Source: Rhododendron vialii
Taxonomy: Eukaryota; Streptophyta; Magnoliopsida; Ericales; Ericaceae
Reading direction: 5' to 3'
Assembly: GCF_030253575.1 (NCBI RefSeq)
Contig: NC_080568.1
Location: 1,939,501 to 2,003,500, forward strand
DNA: 64,000 nt
In this document: positions 24,660 through 36,349 of the stretch, piece after piece
Layout: each line of letters opens with the position of its first letter
Numbering within the stretch: the first letter of the stretch is position 1
Notes under the pieces: generated by a model
Database searches by the model: none
The model's input: the letters and a program-made list of their open reading frames with translations, nothing else
What the model was told of the DNA's origin: nothing
Made by a program: the position numbers and the translations under genes

Positions 24660-26090
24660 GGATAAATTTCAGATACACCCCCTGTACTTAACTACACCCC
24701 CTCTATTTCATTTTTAATCACTCGCACCCCTTGTAATTAAGACTAGTTTGGAACTGTTAGCATTTCCGTCCAAAATAACGGAAAAGCAGGTAATGGCTTG
24801 TTGGCGGGAATTTTCCCTTCTAAAACATCTTCTCTAAGACCAAATTGATCCCAAAACCCATTTACAATGATAATTCATCCTTACCATTAATTATTGGTCT
24901 CGGACGGAGTCACGAACATATTTTACAAGTCAATTGGCCAGACATTTCAAATCTATGTGTTATGGATTTTTTCTTGAAATTCCGAGAATGAGGTTATTCT
25001 AAGAATAATTTATTTAGGGTACTGTGTAAATTTCATATTTTTCTGAGACCGAAACCCAGACAGTTTCTCAGCTACGCGTGTGCTCGGGCGTCTGAGACCA
25101 CTTGCGCATGCAAGTACACATGTCACGCTTATAGACACATGGCATGGCCAATTTAACACCTAAAATTACACTCATGCATGTGTAAATATATTTAGTTATA
25201 ACATTTTTTTTATTATCTTGGTAAAAACTAGTCAAACATGTATTTTAATTTTTGAGGGAGGGAGCTACGAAATTTGAAGAAAGAGGAGGAGGATGGTGTT
25301 CTTCCACCCCCCACCTCAGTTCCACCATGAGCCACCACCTCCTGTCACCATTCTCTCATCGGAATACTTATTTTCTTGCCGGTAACTTCTTAAACTTTCT
25401 TGACAGCTTTCTGGACCATCACAAATTCATATTTTGAGAAACCTTCTGCTATGATTCAATTTTTGAAGTCTTCATAACTTTTAAAGTACATTTAAAGATG
25501 AAAATTTTGATAGCAAGAACATGCAAAACCAATCAACAAAGAATTAGTTATGATTTTCGGAATATGAACTGATACACATGTTTCTAAATCTGGGTAGAGC
25601 CATCTTCTTTTTATTTCTGGGAACTATCCTTTTAAGTTATGAATTTGATATTTTTACTGAGAATAATACTTTACATTACGAAACTTTGAGAGTTGGTTTC
25701 AATATTTTTGGAGTTGAAATGAATTAGTTATGGATTTTCTACGAAGACATGATTGACTGTCCTGTTTTTTTGTAGAACACCTTGTTCTTTTGAAATTTGG
25801 ACAATATTTGGTTGATAACTAATCTTTCAATTTTTACAGTAGATACATATGGATGTTACGCAAGTTTGGGCGCTGGTTTGAGTATTTTTGGACCTTATAT
25901 GAATAAATTATGATTTTTCAAAGAAAGAGAATACGAATGGGTATATTTCAGTCTTTCCGTTACTTTGGACAGAAATACGAACAGTTCCAAACGAGTCTTA
26001 AGTACAAGGGGTGCGAGTGATTAAAAATGAAGTAGAGGGGGTGTAGTTGAAAAATTACCTAAATACAGGGAGTGTATCTGGAATTAACCC
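24660..26090. mobile_element. Non-autonomous Mutator-like element, perfect 9-bp TSD
   Basis: Long inverted terminal repeats of about 125-145 bp (24660-24785 and 25945-26090). They share 'cagatacacyccctgta', 'actacaccccctctaytt' and 'catttttaatcactcgcacc'. The exact 9-bp duplication AAAAAAATA flanks it at 24651-24659 and 26091-26099. Long TIRs plus a 9-bp duplication identify the Mutator superfamily. The 1.16-kb interior contains no transposase; its only sizeable frames look random. The right arm has a 12-bp extra segment relative to the left. Confidence 0.88.
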
Positions 26091-26107
26091 AAAAAAATAT
26101 GAGTCCT

Positions 26108-26504
26108 GCTACCGGTACAGATTTTTGTGCACAGATTGTGCACAGATTTCGTTGTGGGGCCCACTACGGGTCCCACTACGGGTCCCACACAAATCATCCA
26201 AGCCGTTCATTAAATGTAAAATATTTTTTCAAGGGTCCCCGTAAAAAATAAGCTCAATCCAATACCTATAGGTGCTTCATCCAACCATCTAACTTTTCAT
26301 TCAGATTTTCGGATAATGAAAAGTTATACGATTGGATCGAGTATCTATAGGTATCGGATTGAGATTATTTTTTACGGGAACCCTTGAAAAAATATTTTAC
26401 ATTTAATGAACGGCTCGGATGATTTGTGTGGAACCCGTGGTGGGCCCCACAATAAAATTTGTGCACAATCTGTGCATAGATTGTATGTGTGTGTAGCATT
26501 TCTG
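26108..26504. mobile_element. Complete ~397-bp foldback MITE (TGCTAC family)
   Basis: Two nearly complementary arms of about 190 bp meet at 26297-26310. They contain 'gtggggcccactac', 'aagccgttcattaaatgtaa', 'tcaatccratacctatagg' and 'taacttttcat'. Ends are TGCTAC and GTAGCA. The left arm has an extra tandem copy of 'actacgggtccc'. It begins nine bases after the right duplication of the Mutator-like element. No clear target duplication and no coding capacity. Confidence 0.75.
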
Positions 26505-27360
26505 AAAAAATATAGTACACAATTATGATGGACATCACATCAACGTCCGGTGGAAAAAGAGTTTGGGGTGCAATACCTGTCGGTGCTGAATGATTTTTCT
26601 AACGAAACTGTTTGACAGCTCTCCAGGTTTTGGTCTAGGACATTGGCCCATTGGTAGGGTTTTTTCCCCATCCAAATAGGTTATTTGGTTGAACTCATTC
26701 CGACATTCATCATGTCAAAAAATTATATTAATCGAATATCAAATCAATACAAAGTTGCGCTAATTTTATTATTTGAACGAGTAAATTCAATATATTTTAT
26801 CTATTTTATTAAAGATATGTGTTTTTCAAAATCGTATTTAATTGTTATGTGATGGACATTAGCTTTGTCAGTAATATTTTAGATGACCTCTAAAGGATGA
26901 AAAAGTTTGAAAAACACTTGCAAGTTACAAATGAGCAAGTCCAGTCGACCATGGATTCTATGCCGGCATCTCTTGCTGGTCTATTTCGACAGCATGTGTC
27001 GTAGAGCCTGTTAGTCTAAGTGCTTTGAATAGTAACTCGTGTCTTAGATTTTGATGATTTTGATTCATCCTTGTTTATTGTGATTTAATTTATTCCTTCC
27101 GGCTTTTGAAGAGTATGAAATTGCCGTTGATATAAAATAAAATAAAAAATTAGTCAAGTCCCTTTACGGAATCTGAGAGGATTTGAAAAACTTATTTAAA
27201 TCGTTGCCCACAATTACTCCAAACTTCAAGAAAAACAAGTGGGCAGAACAAATCACGTGAATTGAAAAGTTCACTATAATGGTTGAATAAAGAAATATAA
27301 CTGTGGGACCAAAATATGAGTCCAATTAACAGTATACTTTTGTCTGCGCACGCAATTTTG
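26505..27360. other. Intergenic DNA, no gene seen
   Basis: AT-rich, no repeats with visible borders, no frame that resembles a protein. Confidence 0.4.
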
Positions 27361-27364
27361 CTGC

Positions 27365-27820
27365 CAAATACTTTTCTCCGCCTCTTCCTCTCTCCTCCAT
27401 ATTCAAGGGTGTCGCTATTTGCAGCTTTTTATTTTCTTTCATAGTCCGTTAAAAATTTTCAATTATACTCGACAGTTAGTTACCGAAATTGAGATATATT
27501 TTCAGCATCCAATTACCGAAATATAATATTTTTTTCAATAGGTATTTACCGAAAATATATGTTCGGTAGCTGTTTACCGAAAGTTGAACATATTTTTGAC
27601 ATGTAGTTACCGAAATATAATTTTATTTTCAACAGCTATTTACCGAAATATTAATTATTTATGATTTTCAACAACCATTTACTGAAATGTAATGAATTAT
27701 GAGAGAAAATAAAAAATTGCGAATAATTGCACCCATATTTAATGGTCACGCATTAACCACAGATACTTTTCTCCTCCTCTTCCTCTCTCCTCCATATTTA
27801 ATGGTCACGCATTAACCGAA
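27365..27820. repeat. TTACCGAAAT tandem array inside a duplicated CT-rich leader
   Basis: A 'tacttttctcckcctcttcctctctcctccatatt' block occurs at 27369-27405 and again at 27769-27805. Between them (27475-27700) lie six to seven spaced copies of TTACCGAAAT or a close variant, roughly every 35 bp. 'atatttaatggtcacgcattaacc' is also repeated (27735 and 27796). The array lies about 100 bp upstream of the likely reticulon 5' leader. Confidence 0.65.
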
Positions 27821-27869
27821 GAGAAAAGAAAAAAAAAGAAAAGCCTTTTCATAACTCTACCAAAAAAAA

Positions 27870-30365
27870 ACACCCCCAATTTCCTATACTCTTATCTCTT
27901 CCCTAATCTCTCCAGAAATCCAGTCTTTTGGACTATTTGGTTAGTTCTCTCTCTATTTCTCTATATTTAAATCATGGGTATTGTTTAGATTTCAGTAAAA
28001 GAGGTATCTTTCCAAGATTCATCCTGGTTTGAATTGCATTTCTTGGTTGTGTTTGTTTTCTATCGAGTGTTTGTTAACTTGGGTAGCTTTGCTTCTGTTT
28101 GCATTAGTTAACTTTTATGTAGTTTTTGGCTACTGGGTTGTTCAATTCGTTTACATCTTTTGAAGCCATGGCTTTGAGATGTACTAGAGTTTCTTTCTTT
28201 CTTTTTTTCCGATGGTCGAGGTATCCCGGTCCGGGTAAAGGCAGATCATCTACGTCGAGACTCGGGAATTCACAAAGAAATTTCTTTCTTGGATCTGACC
28301 TCACAGTTCTTATTACGTGGGGAGCAAACCCACCAACTAACTAGACTAGCCCTTAGGCTACTAGAGTTTCTTTCACGTGTCCTTATTTGTGTTTAGTTCA
28401 TGATTTGCTTGTGAATGAGTAGCTATTTGTTCATCATTCTTGGCCGTTCACTTGGTGTTTCTGGGTTTACTAAAGTTGATTTTAGTGTGGTTGCTGGGCT
28501 GTTCAGATTCTTTAAAGAAAAGAAATTCGATCTTGGATTTGAAAATTGAAATGCTTGGGGGTTTTGGATTTCTACAAGCGACTTTTCACAACCCCACTAC
28601 TCTGATCTTTCTCTGTAGAAAATTTTCAGGCTTGATTCTGTATTGGTTTTTTATACTTCTTATTTATCTTCATGGTGTCAATTATCTTCACGGTCTGTGG
28701 GTTTGGCATGCTTTATGGTTTCCTAACTTATGTTTCCTGTGTACTTTATGTCGACGGTGATTTTGATTGGTGTCCTGATGTCATACATTAAGATAACTTT
28801 ACTTGATTTCCTTGTAGAAATGTCCCACACTTTCTCCTGAAACCCCACATGTCCTTTTAGCTGAATGTGTATGTTGCGCACTTATACATTCCTACTCTTA
28901 GTAGCATTGACACATACACAACACTCGTCTTTGGCATGGTGATTTCCAACAAATGCCAGACAAGACAAGTTATTTTGTTCAGAGTAAGGAAATCACACCA
29001 AAGTTCCATGTCACATCTCATGAAGTGTTGAAATCATATGGCCCTTGCGTAGCATCGAAGTGTAACCAAACCAAACCAAACCAAACCAAACCGAGCCTTA
29101 TGTCCCAATCACTTGGAATCGGCTACATGAATCATTTTCCTCTATTGAGCTCTGTCAAGAGCCACTTGTTCACACAAACCCATTATACGCATATCTTTGC
29201 ATACAACAGAATCTAATGTTAATTTAGGTTGACCCCTCCCAGTAGCATTGCTACCCAAAGCTATCCTATCTGCTCTCTTAACTACTGCATCTCCTGATCT
29301 ACGGTAAACATGCCCAAACCACCTTAGCCTATTTTCCCTCAACTTCTTCTCTATAGGTGCTACACTTACCATCTCACGAACCGTTTCATTTCTAATCTTG
29401 TCTCGTCTAGTCTTACCACACATCTACCTCAACATTCTCATTTCCGCTACATTCATCTTGCTCACCTGTTATTTCTTAATAGCCCAAGATTCTGTTTCGT
29501 AAAGCATTGCTGGTCTTATGGCAGTTCCATAGAATTTTCCTTTCAATTTTGTGGGTACCCTCTTGTCACATAATACGCCAGTAGCACTCCTCCACTTGAG
29601 CCACCCCACTTGGATCCTATGGGTCAAATCATTGGCAATCTCTCCGTCTTTACTAATAATTGAGCCTAAATACCTAAAATATCACTCTTTGGTATCTCTT
29701 GGTCTTGGATCATCACTCTTTCTTCATGCACACTGCTGGTACCACTAAATTTGCACACCATATACTCAATTTTATTCCTACTTATCCAAAAACCCTTTGA
29801 TTCTAATGCTTCCCTCCAAATTTTTACTTTCGTATTAACGCCTCTAGCGGTTTCATTTACAAGGACAATGTCATCTGCAAATATCATACACCATGAGATA
29901 TCCTCCTGAAATTATCTAGTCAATTCATCTATAACTAAGGCAAAGAGGTACGGGCTCAAGGCTGACCTTTGATGCAAACCTACAATGATTGGAAATTCAC
30001 TCGTTTAAAGGATAAGTGTCAACAGGTAAATGTCATCTCTTTTGCCAGAATTTAAAAGCATACTAAATGGACCATGGAAGCTATTCACCTTTTGGTCTTG
30101 TTACTCGGTGATATCTACATTGAAGAGGTCAAAATGCAAGCACTTTTGCGGTTTTCCACCTCCTATATTTTCTTTGTTTGTCCATCTGCAATGTTTTATT
30201 GTTTCATTGTGCACTGATGTTCTTGTATCCAACTAAAGTTAATCTGCATTCAGCTAATAGTCGTTGCTATCTTCAAGAATCGAACCTTTTGCTGTGTGAA
30301 TTTTTGAGATTTAGAACTCATTCTGTAGTGATTGTTTCACTGTCCTTTTTTGAAGCTTGTGAACA
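27870..30365 (+). promoter_or_regulatory. Probable 5' leader and long leader intron of the reticulon gene
   Basis: A CT-rich leader-like stretch (27880-27960) is followed by a candidate donor (GAG/GTATCT at 28001), and the start codon at 30366 is preceded by a pyrimidine tract and AAG acceptor at about 30354. This suggests a 5'UTR intron of about 2.3 kb, a common layout in plant reticulon genes. The span also hosts the LINE fragment at 29050-29990. The leader and its intron are inferred, not proven. Confidence 0.4.
29050..29990 (-). mobile_element. 5'-truncated RTE-type LINE fragment
   Basis: The minus strand encodes broken pieces of a non-LTR reverse transcriptase: SPYLFALVIDEL, then FADDIVLVNE (catalytic Asp pair), then ESKGFWISRNKIEYM, and downstream the C-terminal block KKLRENRLRWFGHV. 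Stops and frameshifts interrupt it, including a TAG in the segment around 29915. The 3' tail is (TTTGG)n (29068-29095 on the plus strand as CCAAA repeats) rather than poly(A); short tandem-repeat tails are typical of RTE LINEs. It lies antisense in the probable 5'UTR intron of the reticulon gene. Confidence 0.85.
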
Positions 30366-32610
30366 ATGCCTGAGGGAATAACGCCTGAGAGTCTTATGAA
30401 CAACCTCGTCGAAACAATTGCTGATGGTGTTTCGAAGAAGAAATCTGTGTCCTTTTTTCAGGAAGATGAATCGAAGAAGAAATCTGTGTCCTTTTTTCAG
30501 GAAGATGAATTAAAGACAGTCGGTGCTCAGTTCAATAGACTGTTTGGGCGCCAAAAGCCAATCTATAATATTTTAGGAGGTGGAAAATGTAGGGTGTTTT
30601 CTCCCCTGATGTGTTTTATTTATTTATTTAATTATTTTAATTATTTTTGGCGTTCACTTCCATGGTTTCTTTCATTACATCTCATCCTGACATTGAACAT
30701 GCAGCTGCTGATGTGCTGTTATGGAGGAACAAGAAGATTTCTGCAGGTGTCTTAGTTGGTGCTACAGCCATCTGGGTGCTCTTTGAATGGCTTAATTACA
30801 ATTTTCTCTCATTCCTATGCTTTGGTTTGATAATTGGCATGATAGCTCAGTTTGTTTGGTCAAATGCTTCGGGTTTATTAAACAGGTGATTGAACCATCT
30901 AAAGTTTCACTGTTTCTCGCTTCCCTCTTCTGGGTGCATTTGCGCTTAAACACCCAACTTATAGCAATCTTTCTCTGTGTAAACAGGTCACCACCCAAAG
31001 TCCCTCGCATTGTTCTGCCTAATGAGTTATTTATCAACGCTGCCAAGTCAGTTGGTGCTGAGGTTAACCAAGCTTTGGGGTTTCTTCAAGATGTCGCATG
31101 TGGAGGAAACCTTAAGCAGTTTGTAGTGGTATTCTGATAGCTATAATTTTCTTCAAGAAGTTCCAGGCTTTTTTGAGTTGTTAGCTATATCATTGCAAAC
31201 CATTTGATTCACCCCCAACCGCAAGTTGACATGGGTTATAACTTATATGGACTTGGGTGTGTATATCGGGTATGGTTACTTGTGAACCTATAATCTCAAG
31301 ATGTAGATACAGGTATATCTGTAGCCAAAAGTTTGATGTGGATACATTTGTCTTCCATCATATCCCAACATAAGTGATGTTACTTTCCCTTCAAAAAGTT
31401 GATGTTTAATGAAACTGGGGAATGGTTACTCCAAGTACTGCTAATTCTGCAATTTGCCTCACTCTATAGTATTTATCTCAGCATGAAGTTACTTTCTCAC
31501 CTATCTTCCATTGTTTTGTATGTTAGGATAGCAGGGAAGGACATATTAGTACTGGAGTTTTGTTTCCTTTTACTTCATGGAAATACCTGAATTGACCCCT
31601 GAGAAATCCCTCCAGGTTGTAGCAAGCTTGTGGGCTGCTGCTATTGTTGGATGCTGGTGCAATTTTCTGACTGTCCTGTATGTTGGTGAGATATCTTACT
31701 ACATTGTTTGAAGTTTTGTTGTTGTTATGCCGTGAAGTCTAGGTTAACTGGATAGCAGGTTTAAAAGATTTGCTGTCAATTGGTGAAACTCAAAAAAGTT
31801 GTGTGTGTTTTGGGGTGCTTTGGAATTCTTGCATATAGTTTTTTTCTTGATAGCCAAAAAAGGGTGGAGGGGACGACCAGGTGTAGTAGCCCTCCCGTGG
31901 GTGTGACAATAGGGACTCTTGACCCGTGGTGGATTCCGGAAGGGACCAAAGTGCCATAGTAACTAATGCCCCACCCAAGGCGGGCGGCCAGTAGGCAGAA
32001 GACTAGAGTACAGGGTTGAGGGGCATCGTTAACATCACTCAAACCTTCCAGGGGCCACACCCTGTAGGAGTGACCCAGTGACTACTAAGTCACCTCCTGG
32101 GGTGGTCTTTAGTATAGTTAATTTGGTAGGTTATATCAATACCCGTTATCTTTGCTGGGTAAATTGTAAGGCAACTTGGATAAACGTAAATTGTGAAAGA
32201 GAACGAATTCAACTTAAGTCATCGTTTATATTCCTGTTTGAGTTTCATATATTAAGATGGTTTATGACTTGTTGAGTTTAATTTTGGAAAGAGGTTTGTG
32301 ATGAATGGATACCCATTTCCTCAAATGCTTTAGTGGCAGCTTAAGCACGCGATTCTGAGTAGATACAAGATGACTTTCGCAATATACTGTTCTTCTATAC
32401 GATTTTTTTATTTCTTCCTTGTGCTGTTTAAATTGCGTAGGCTTTGTTGCTGCACACACGCTGCCCGTTCTGTATGAGAGGTATGATGACCAAGTTGACG
32501 GGTTCGTGAACAGTGCCCTCAATCAGTTTCAGCATCACTATCAGAAGCTGGATGCTGGTGTCCTTAGCAGAATTCCCAAAGGAAAGCTTAAGGGGAAGAA
32601 ATATGAATAG
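30366..32610 (+). CDS. Reticulon-like protein B (RTNLB)
   Basis: An ER membrane protein that curves tubules through two long hydrophobic hairpins. Five exons: 30366-30588, 30705-30885, 30987-31128, 31616-31685 and 32441-32610. They total 786 nt, or 261 residues, with correct phases. The N-terminal part (1-60) is acidic and Lys/Ser-rich and contains an exact tandem duplication (30432-30470 and 30471-30509) giving SKKKSVSFFQEDE twice. The reticulon domain starts near LFGRQKPIYNILGGG; it continues through DVLLWRNKKISAGVL, the first hairpin (TAIWVLFEWLNYNFLSFLCF), WSNASG, the second hairpin (LWAAAIVGCWCNFLTVLY) and HTLPVLYERYDDQVD. The C terminus ends in KGKKYE rather than the more usual KKXX. 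Exon 1 splices as GGGKS/ADV across phase 1. Which RTNLB member cannot be decided. Confidence 0.95.
30432..30509 (+). repeat. Exact 39-bp coding tandem duplication
   Basis: Two identical 39-bp units in exon 1 of the reticulon gene, each encoding SKKKSVSFFQEDE. Absence of any difference points to a recent duplication. Confidence 0.95.
31780..32101 (-). mobile_element. SINE-like insertion in reticulon intron 4
   Basis: A GC-rich 320-bp island within an AT-rich intron. On the minus strand it starts 'ccaggaggtgacttagtagt' (A-box-like), has 'ggaaggtttgagtgat' about 55 bp later (weak B box) and ends in a T/A-rich tail near 31840-31790. It contains no ORF. I assign it as tRNA-derived SINE with moderate trust. 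Confidence 0.45.
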
Positions 32611-33343
32611 AAATGTCTGCTTACCATCTGGATCATCATCAGCAAATTCAATGTATGGCTATTAAGTTGAGTTGTTATTCTTGCATGTGCAAAATCTTAG
32701 AGACCGATTTCATGGTAAAACTATGAATGCCTAAGTCGTTAAACTTTCTTTAGAGAAACTCTCTGGATTTATATAGGGAATTTTTAGCATTCTGATCTTC
32801 TGAGCATTTACGAGAAACCAACTGACCCGTTTGGGTCACCAATAGTATCAAGTTATCAACACTTAAACGAAAACACCATAAGGCGGCACCAGTAAGTTAA
32901 AGGAAATTTGAAGTACGAAACAACACAATGCTTTGGCTTCTTGTTTTTTTTTTTTTTTTTTTGAGCTCTGTCAAGATTATCGTCTCTAGCAAAACTAGAT
33001 CCTTCCAAGAATTCTGGGAAATCGCTCTTTTGACCCATTTTTTAATACATTTTCCGGAAAAACCACCGTCTAATTCCTTTTCATTTCTTGGGGACCGCTG
33101 ACTGGCTTCTGGTGTGGTTGGAAATAACAAGCGTTTCAGGTATTGATTATATGAAACTTCCAAAATACAGAAAACATGCGGAATAGATTATTGCATTCAA
33201 TACTTCCTTCTAGCAAAGTCTTTTGCGAAAAATTATTTGGTGCTCCTAACACCTTTCTCCACAACATATTTATGTGAGGCCTAGTACTAAGTATATGAAT
33301 CTCAAGATCACTGAATAACTACTTGATTTTTGCATACCTATTA
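32611..33343. other. Downstream of reticulon, no gene seen
   Basis: Presumed 3'UTR, then AT-rich DNA with a poly(T) run at 32944-32962. No features. Confidence 0.4.
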
Positions 33344-33866
33344 CTCCCTCCGTTTCATTTTGTTTGTCCTTTTTTGATGTTCGTGTCAATTTTCAATTAC
33401 TTATATTATATTTTCCAAATATGAATTTCCAAAACTATGTAATACTCCCTCCGTCCCTTTTTTTGTGTCCAGTATTTCATTTTGGGCTGTCACTTAATAA
33501 GTGTCAATTTTGTAAAGTTAGGGGAGGTAAAAGTTGGTGTATTGTCTATTTTGTCCCTAAAAGTAAATTTTATTTTGAAAAGTTAGTGAGTAAAAGTGTA
33601 ATGATGATGGGTAAGTAGGGAAAGTGGAGGAAAAAGTTGATGTGAAATGTGTAATGATGATGTCTTTTTAATAAGTTGGAGTTACGAAGTAGGACATTTA
33701 AAAAGGGACGGAGGGAGTATAGATTTTGTTTGATAGTTCTCGATTAAATCTATAATATAAAGTTTTCAAAATCTTGATTTTTTTTTTTTTTATAAATTGG
33801 GACATATAAGCGTTTAAAAAATAATACAAATAACGAAAATGGAAAAACATAATGGGATTGAGGGAG
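33344..33866. mobile_element. Stowaway MITE (outer), split by a second Stowaway
   Basis: Starts CTCCCTCCGTTTCATTTTG and ends in its degraded inverse (AAAATGG...TTGAGGGAG). TA flanks both sides (33342-33343, 33867-33868). Without the inner element it measures about 248 bp. Tc1/mariner-type MITE, no coding capacity. Confidence 0.8.
33445..33717. mobile_element. Stowaway MITE (inner), nested in the outer one
   Basis: CTCCCTCCGTCCC at the left and GGGACGGAGGGAG at the right form a perfect inverted end. TA dinucleotides at 33443-33444 and 33718-33719 are the target duplication. Its ends are better preserved than those of the outer element, in line with a later insertion. Confidence 0.88.
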
Positions 33867-33868
33867 TA

Positions 33869-35827
33869 TCAGGGTTTGGGGTATGGACGCAAGACATTTA
33901 TGGACATAAAAACATTGAAATGTTGGGATTTGGACAATATACAAAGGAGTTTACCTTTTGGTTTTTGGACTTGGGCTATTTTTTTACACTTTGCTTGCTC
34001 GCATATGGATCTACCAACTATAGGCAAGTTATTAGGCAAAAATGACGGTCAAGGATGTGTTTTTGATAATTAATTTCCGCCTAGGATATTTTAGTATTAA
34101 CAAAAGTTCTTAGCATGTCCTTGACGGGTCCAAGTTATCAGAGATGGGGTTCGGTTGGGTTTTCATGGGCTAAAATCTTCGGGATTAGGACCAAATTACT
34201 CGTGGGACTCAACAACTGGGCTTCGGGTTGAGCTGGACTTCAAAACCTCTGACCCAAACCTTATGCTACTGAGCATTCCCTGCAAAGCACTGCCGAGCGG
34301 CCGATCTGGCCATTCATTTTCGGCTCGGATTGAATTTGAGCACATACTAATTTGAACCGTCAATTGTTCGGTTAATATCCAAGCCATCGATTGCTAAGAT
34401 AAATGGCCGGATCGGCTGCTCTGCACCCACTTTGCAGGGGGGTGCTTGGCAACATCCCAAAAAGGGATTTGGTAGGCCTATGGCCAGACTAAAATTGGGC
34501 CTAGGCGGGCTTCAGGCCACTGGGCCTCTTTATTACCCTGGGGCTGCATATCCAGACTCGGGCCACATCTGAAGATTTCTAAACTTAACTCCTAATTTCC
34601 CTGTTTTTTTTTTTTTTTGATCCGCATCCTAATTTCCCTGTTTGATCGGGGTTTAGTTCCCTTCGGGGTCCATCTCTCATACTCGACTGTATCACTATCT
34701 GTTGGTCTCACCACGAGTTTAAAATGATGATTTGAATCGTTCATATCATAGATTGCGTCAAGTAAAAATGTATGAAAAAAATTGAAAAATCAAGTTGATT
34801 GGATCTTTATAAGTATGTGAGCAAATCATATTCTGTTTCTCAAAAATAGATGGAAAATAATAATTTAAACATAGATTGTATGTTTCGCCAAACAAAGTAA
34901 TAGTACAATTTATTCAAGTATCTATTTATGTCGAACCAAGTTGATTTTTGTTCATATTTCTGGACGGTAAAACCTACGTGATGAGCCGATTGAATCAACA
35001 ATTTAGACTCGAGACGAGACAAATATGAGAGTGAGGAGAGGTATGGTGAGATGGGTACAGAGTGACGCTCATCCGAATTCTTTTATTTTCATTTTTGACA
35101 AAAAAGGATAAGCACACAGATAAGTTATTTCACATATCCGCTGAGAAGTATATATTGCTAGATCTCAAAACCACATAACCATCTATAAGGGATCCATTGC
35201 ACCCATGCTTAACCGAAACTAAGATGTCGTTTCGACGACCACAAAACCAAATACTCGGTGGTGAATTCCCATTTGTAAAGGCCTTAGTTACATAATTTTT
35301 TAAAATAGTTTTTGCTCCAGCACTCAATCTTCGCTTTGCACTCTTAATCCACGTACTCATGAATTTTAGTTGTTTCAACTTCAAAATGGTTTTCGCTCCT
35401 GCACTCAATCTTCGTTTTGCGTTCGCACTCTTATTCCTCAAATTTTATTTGTTTCAAAAGTTTTCGAAAGACACTTTTACGTTCTCGTTCGTGCTCTCGC
35501 ATCCGCACTCATCCGCACTTTACGTGATTTTAGGTAAAGGCCGTACGTAGCTCGAGCTAGAGTGTGCATGGACTGTTGCTTCCACGTGAGGGGATGAGTC
35601 TTGCAGCCACCTTCCATGAGCTTACCTCATGCAAGGGCCCCACCACATGCCATTCACGATAAATGTATGGAGACCACTTCAACCAGCTCACCCTCCCCCT
35701 CCTTTTTACTCACCACATTCCAAATTTTAATCCCACACGTGGCAGCACCACAAAAAATAATTAAAAAGAAATAAATTAGAAATACAACCTCAGAAAAAAG
35801 AAAAGAAAAGGAAAGGGGCTAGGAATC
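33869..35827. other. Gene-poor intergenic DNA
   Basis: 34130-34560 is moderately GC-rich with repeated 'gggctt' and 'tgggcc' words and no coherent frame. 34600-35800 shows only short random frames, plus an 'agcactcaatcttcgytttgc' segment duplicated at 35315 and 35402. I find no gene. Confidence 0.4.
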
Positions 35828-36231
35828 GGACCTGGGGTTGGTCCTGCCCCTCAAAAGGGCAGCATCGTGCTGTTCCCCGTGAGCGTGGTCCACTTCGGTC
35901 TCGTTCCAATGATCAGAAACATTCACTTTGTAGAGTTCGTCGAGTAAAATATTTGTATCAAAAATCAGCTCAGTTGGATATTATTAAGTATCTGATCGGA
36001 ATACATATAACTTAGCAATAATGGGTTCCGGTGGGTTTGATTTAGTATTTCGGATCCATTCTTTTCAAGATAAAAATATTTCGAGCAAATTTTTGGTATA
36101 CTTGCTCTACTCAATGAGCCCTGCAAATTAAGTGAACGTTTCCGATCATCGGAGCAAGACCGGAGCGGACCGCACTCGCGGGGGGACAGCACGGTACTGC
36201 CCTTTTGAGGGGCAGCACCATCCCCAGATCC
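35828..36231. mobile_element. 404-bp Mutator-type MITE, perfect 9-bp TSD
   Basis: Arms of about 100 bp pair: GGACCTGGGGTTGGTCCTGC at the left against the inverse of GCAGCACCATCCCCAGATCC at the right, including 'cccctcaaaagggcag' in both. CTAGGAATC is duplicated exactly at 35819-35827 and 36232-36240. Long inverted repeats with a 9-bp duplication point to a Mutator derivative. No ORF. Confidence 0.88.
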
Positions 36232-36280
36232 CTAGGAATCAATTGATATATTTATTTGTATTGACATTGTTTCTCCAAGT

Positions 36281-36288
36281 TATAAATA
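36281..36288 (+). promoter_or_regulatory. TATA box before a short ORF
   Basis: TATAAATA, 69 bp before the ATG at 36350. It starts 41 bp after the target duplication of the Mutator-type MITE. Confidence 0.4.
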
Positions 36289-36349
36289 GGTTGAGAATGT
36301 AGTTATAAATGTATACCACTCCACCTTACCATTGCTTTCAAGCTCTGCA

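Noticed and set aside
28126-28344. 72-aa plus-strand frame as a separate gene or first exon of the reticulon
   Set aside because: It ends in a stop, has no match to reticulon N termini, and lies in the likely 5'UTR intron.
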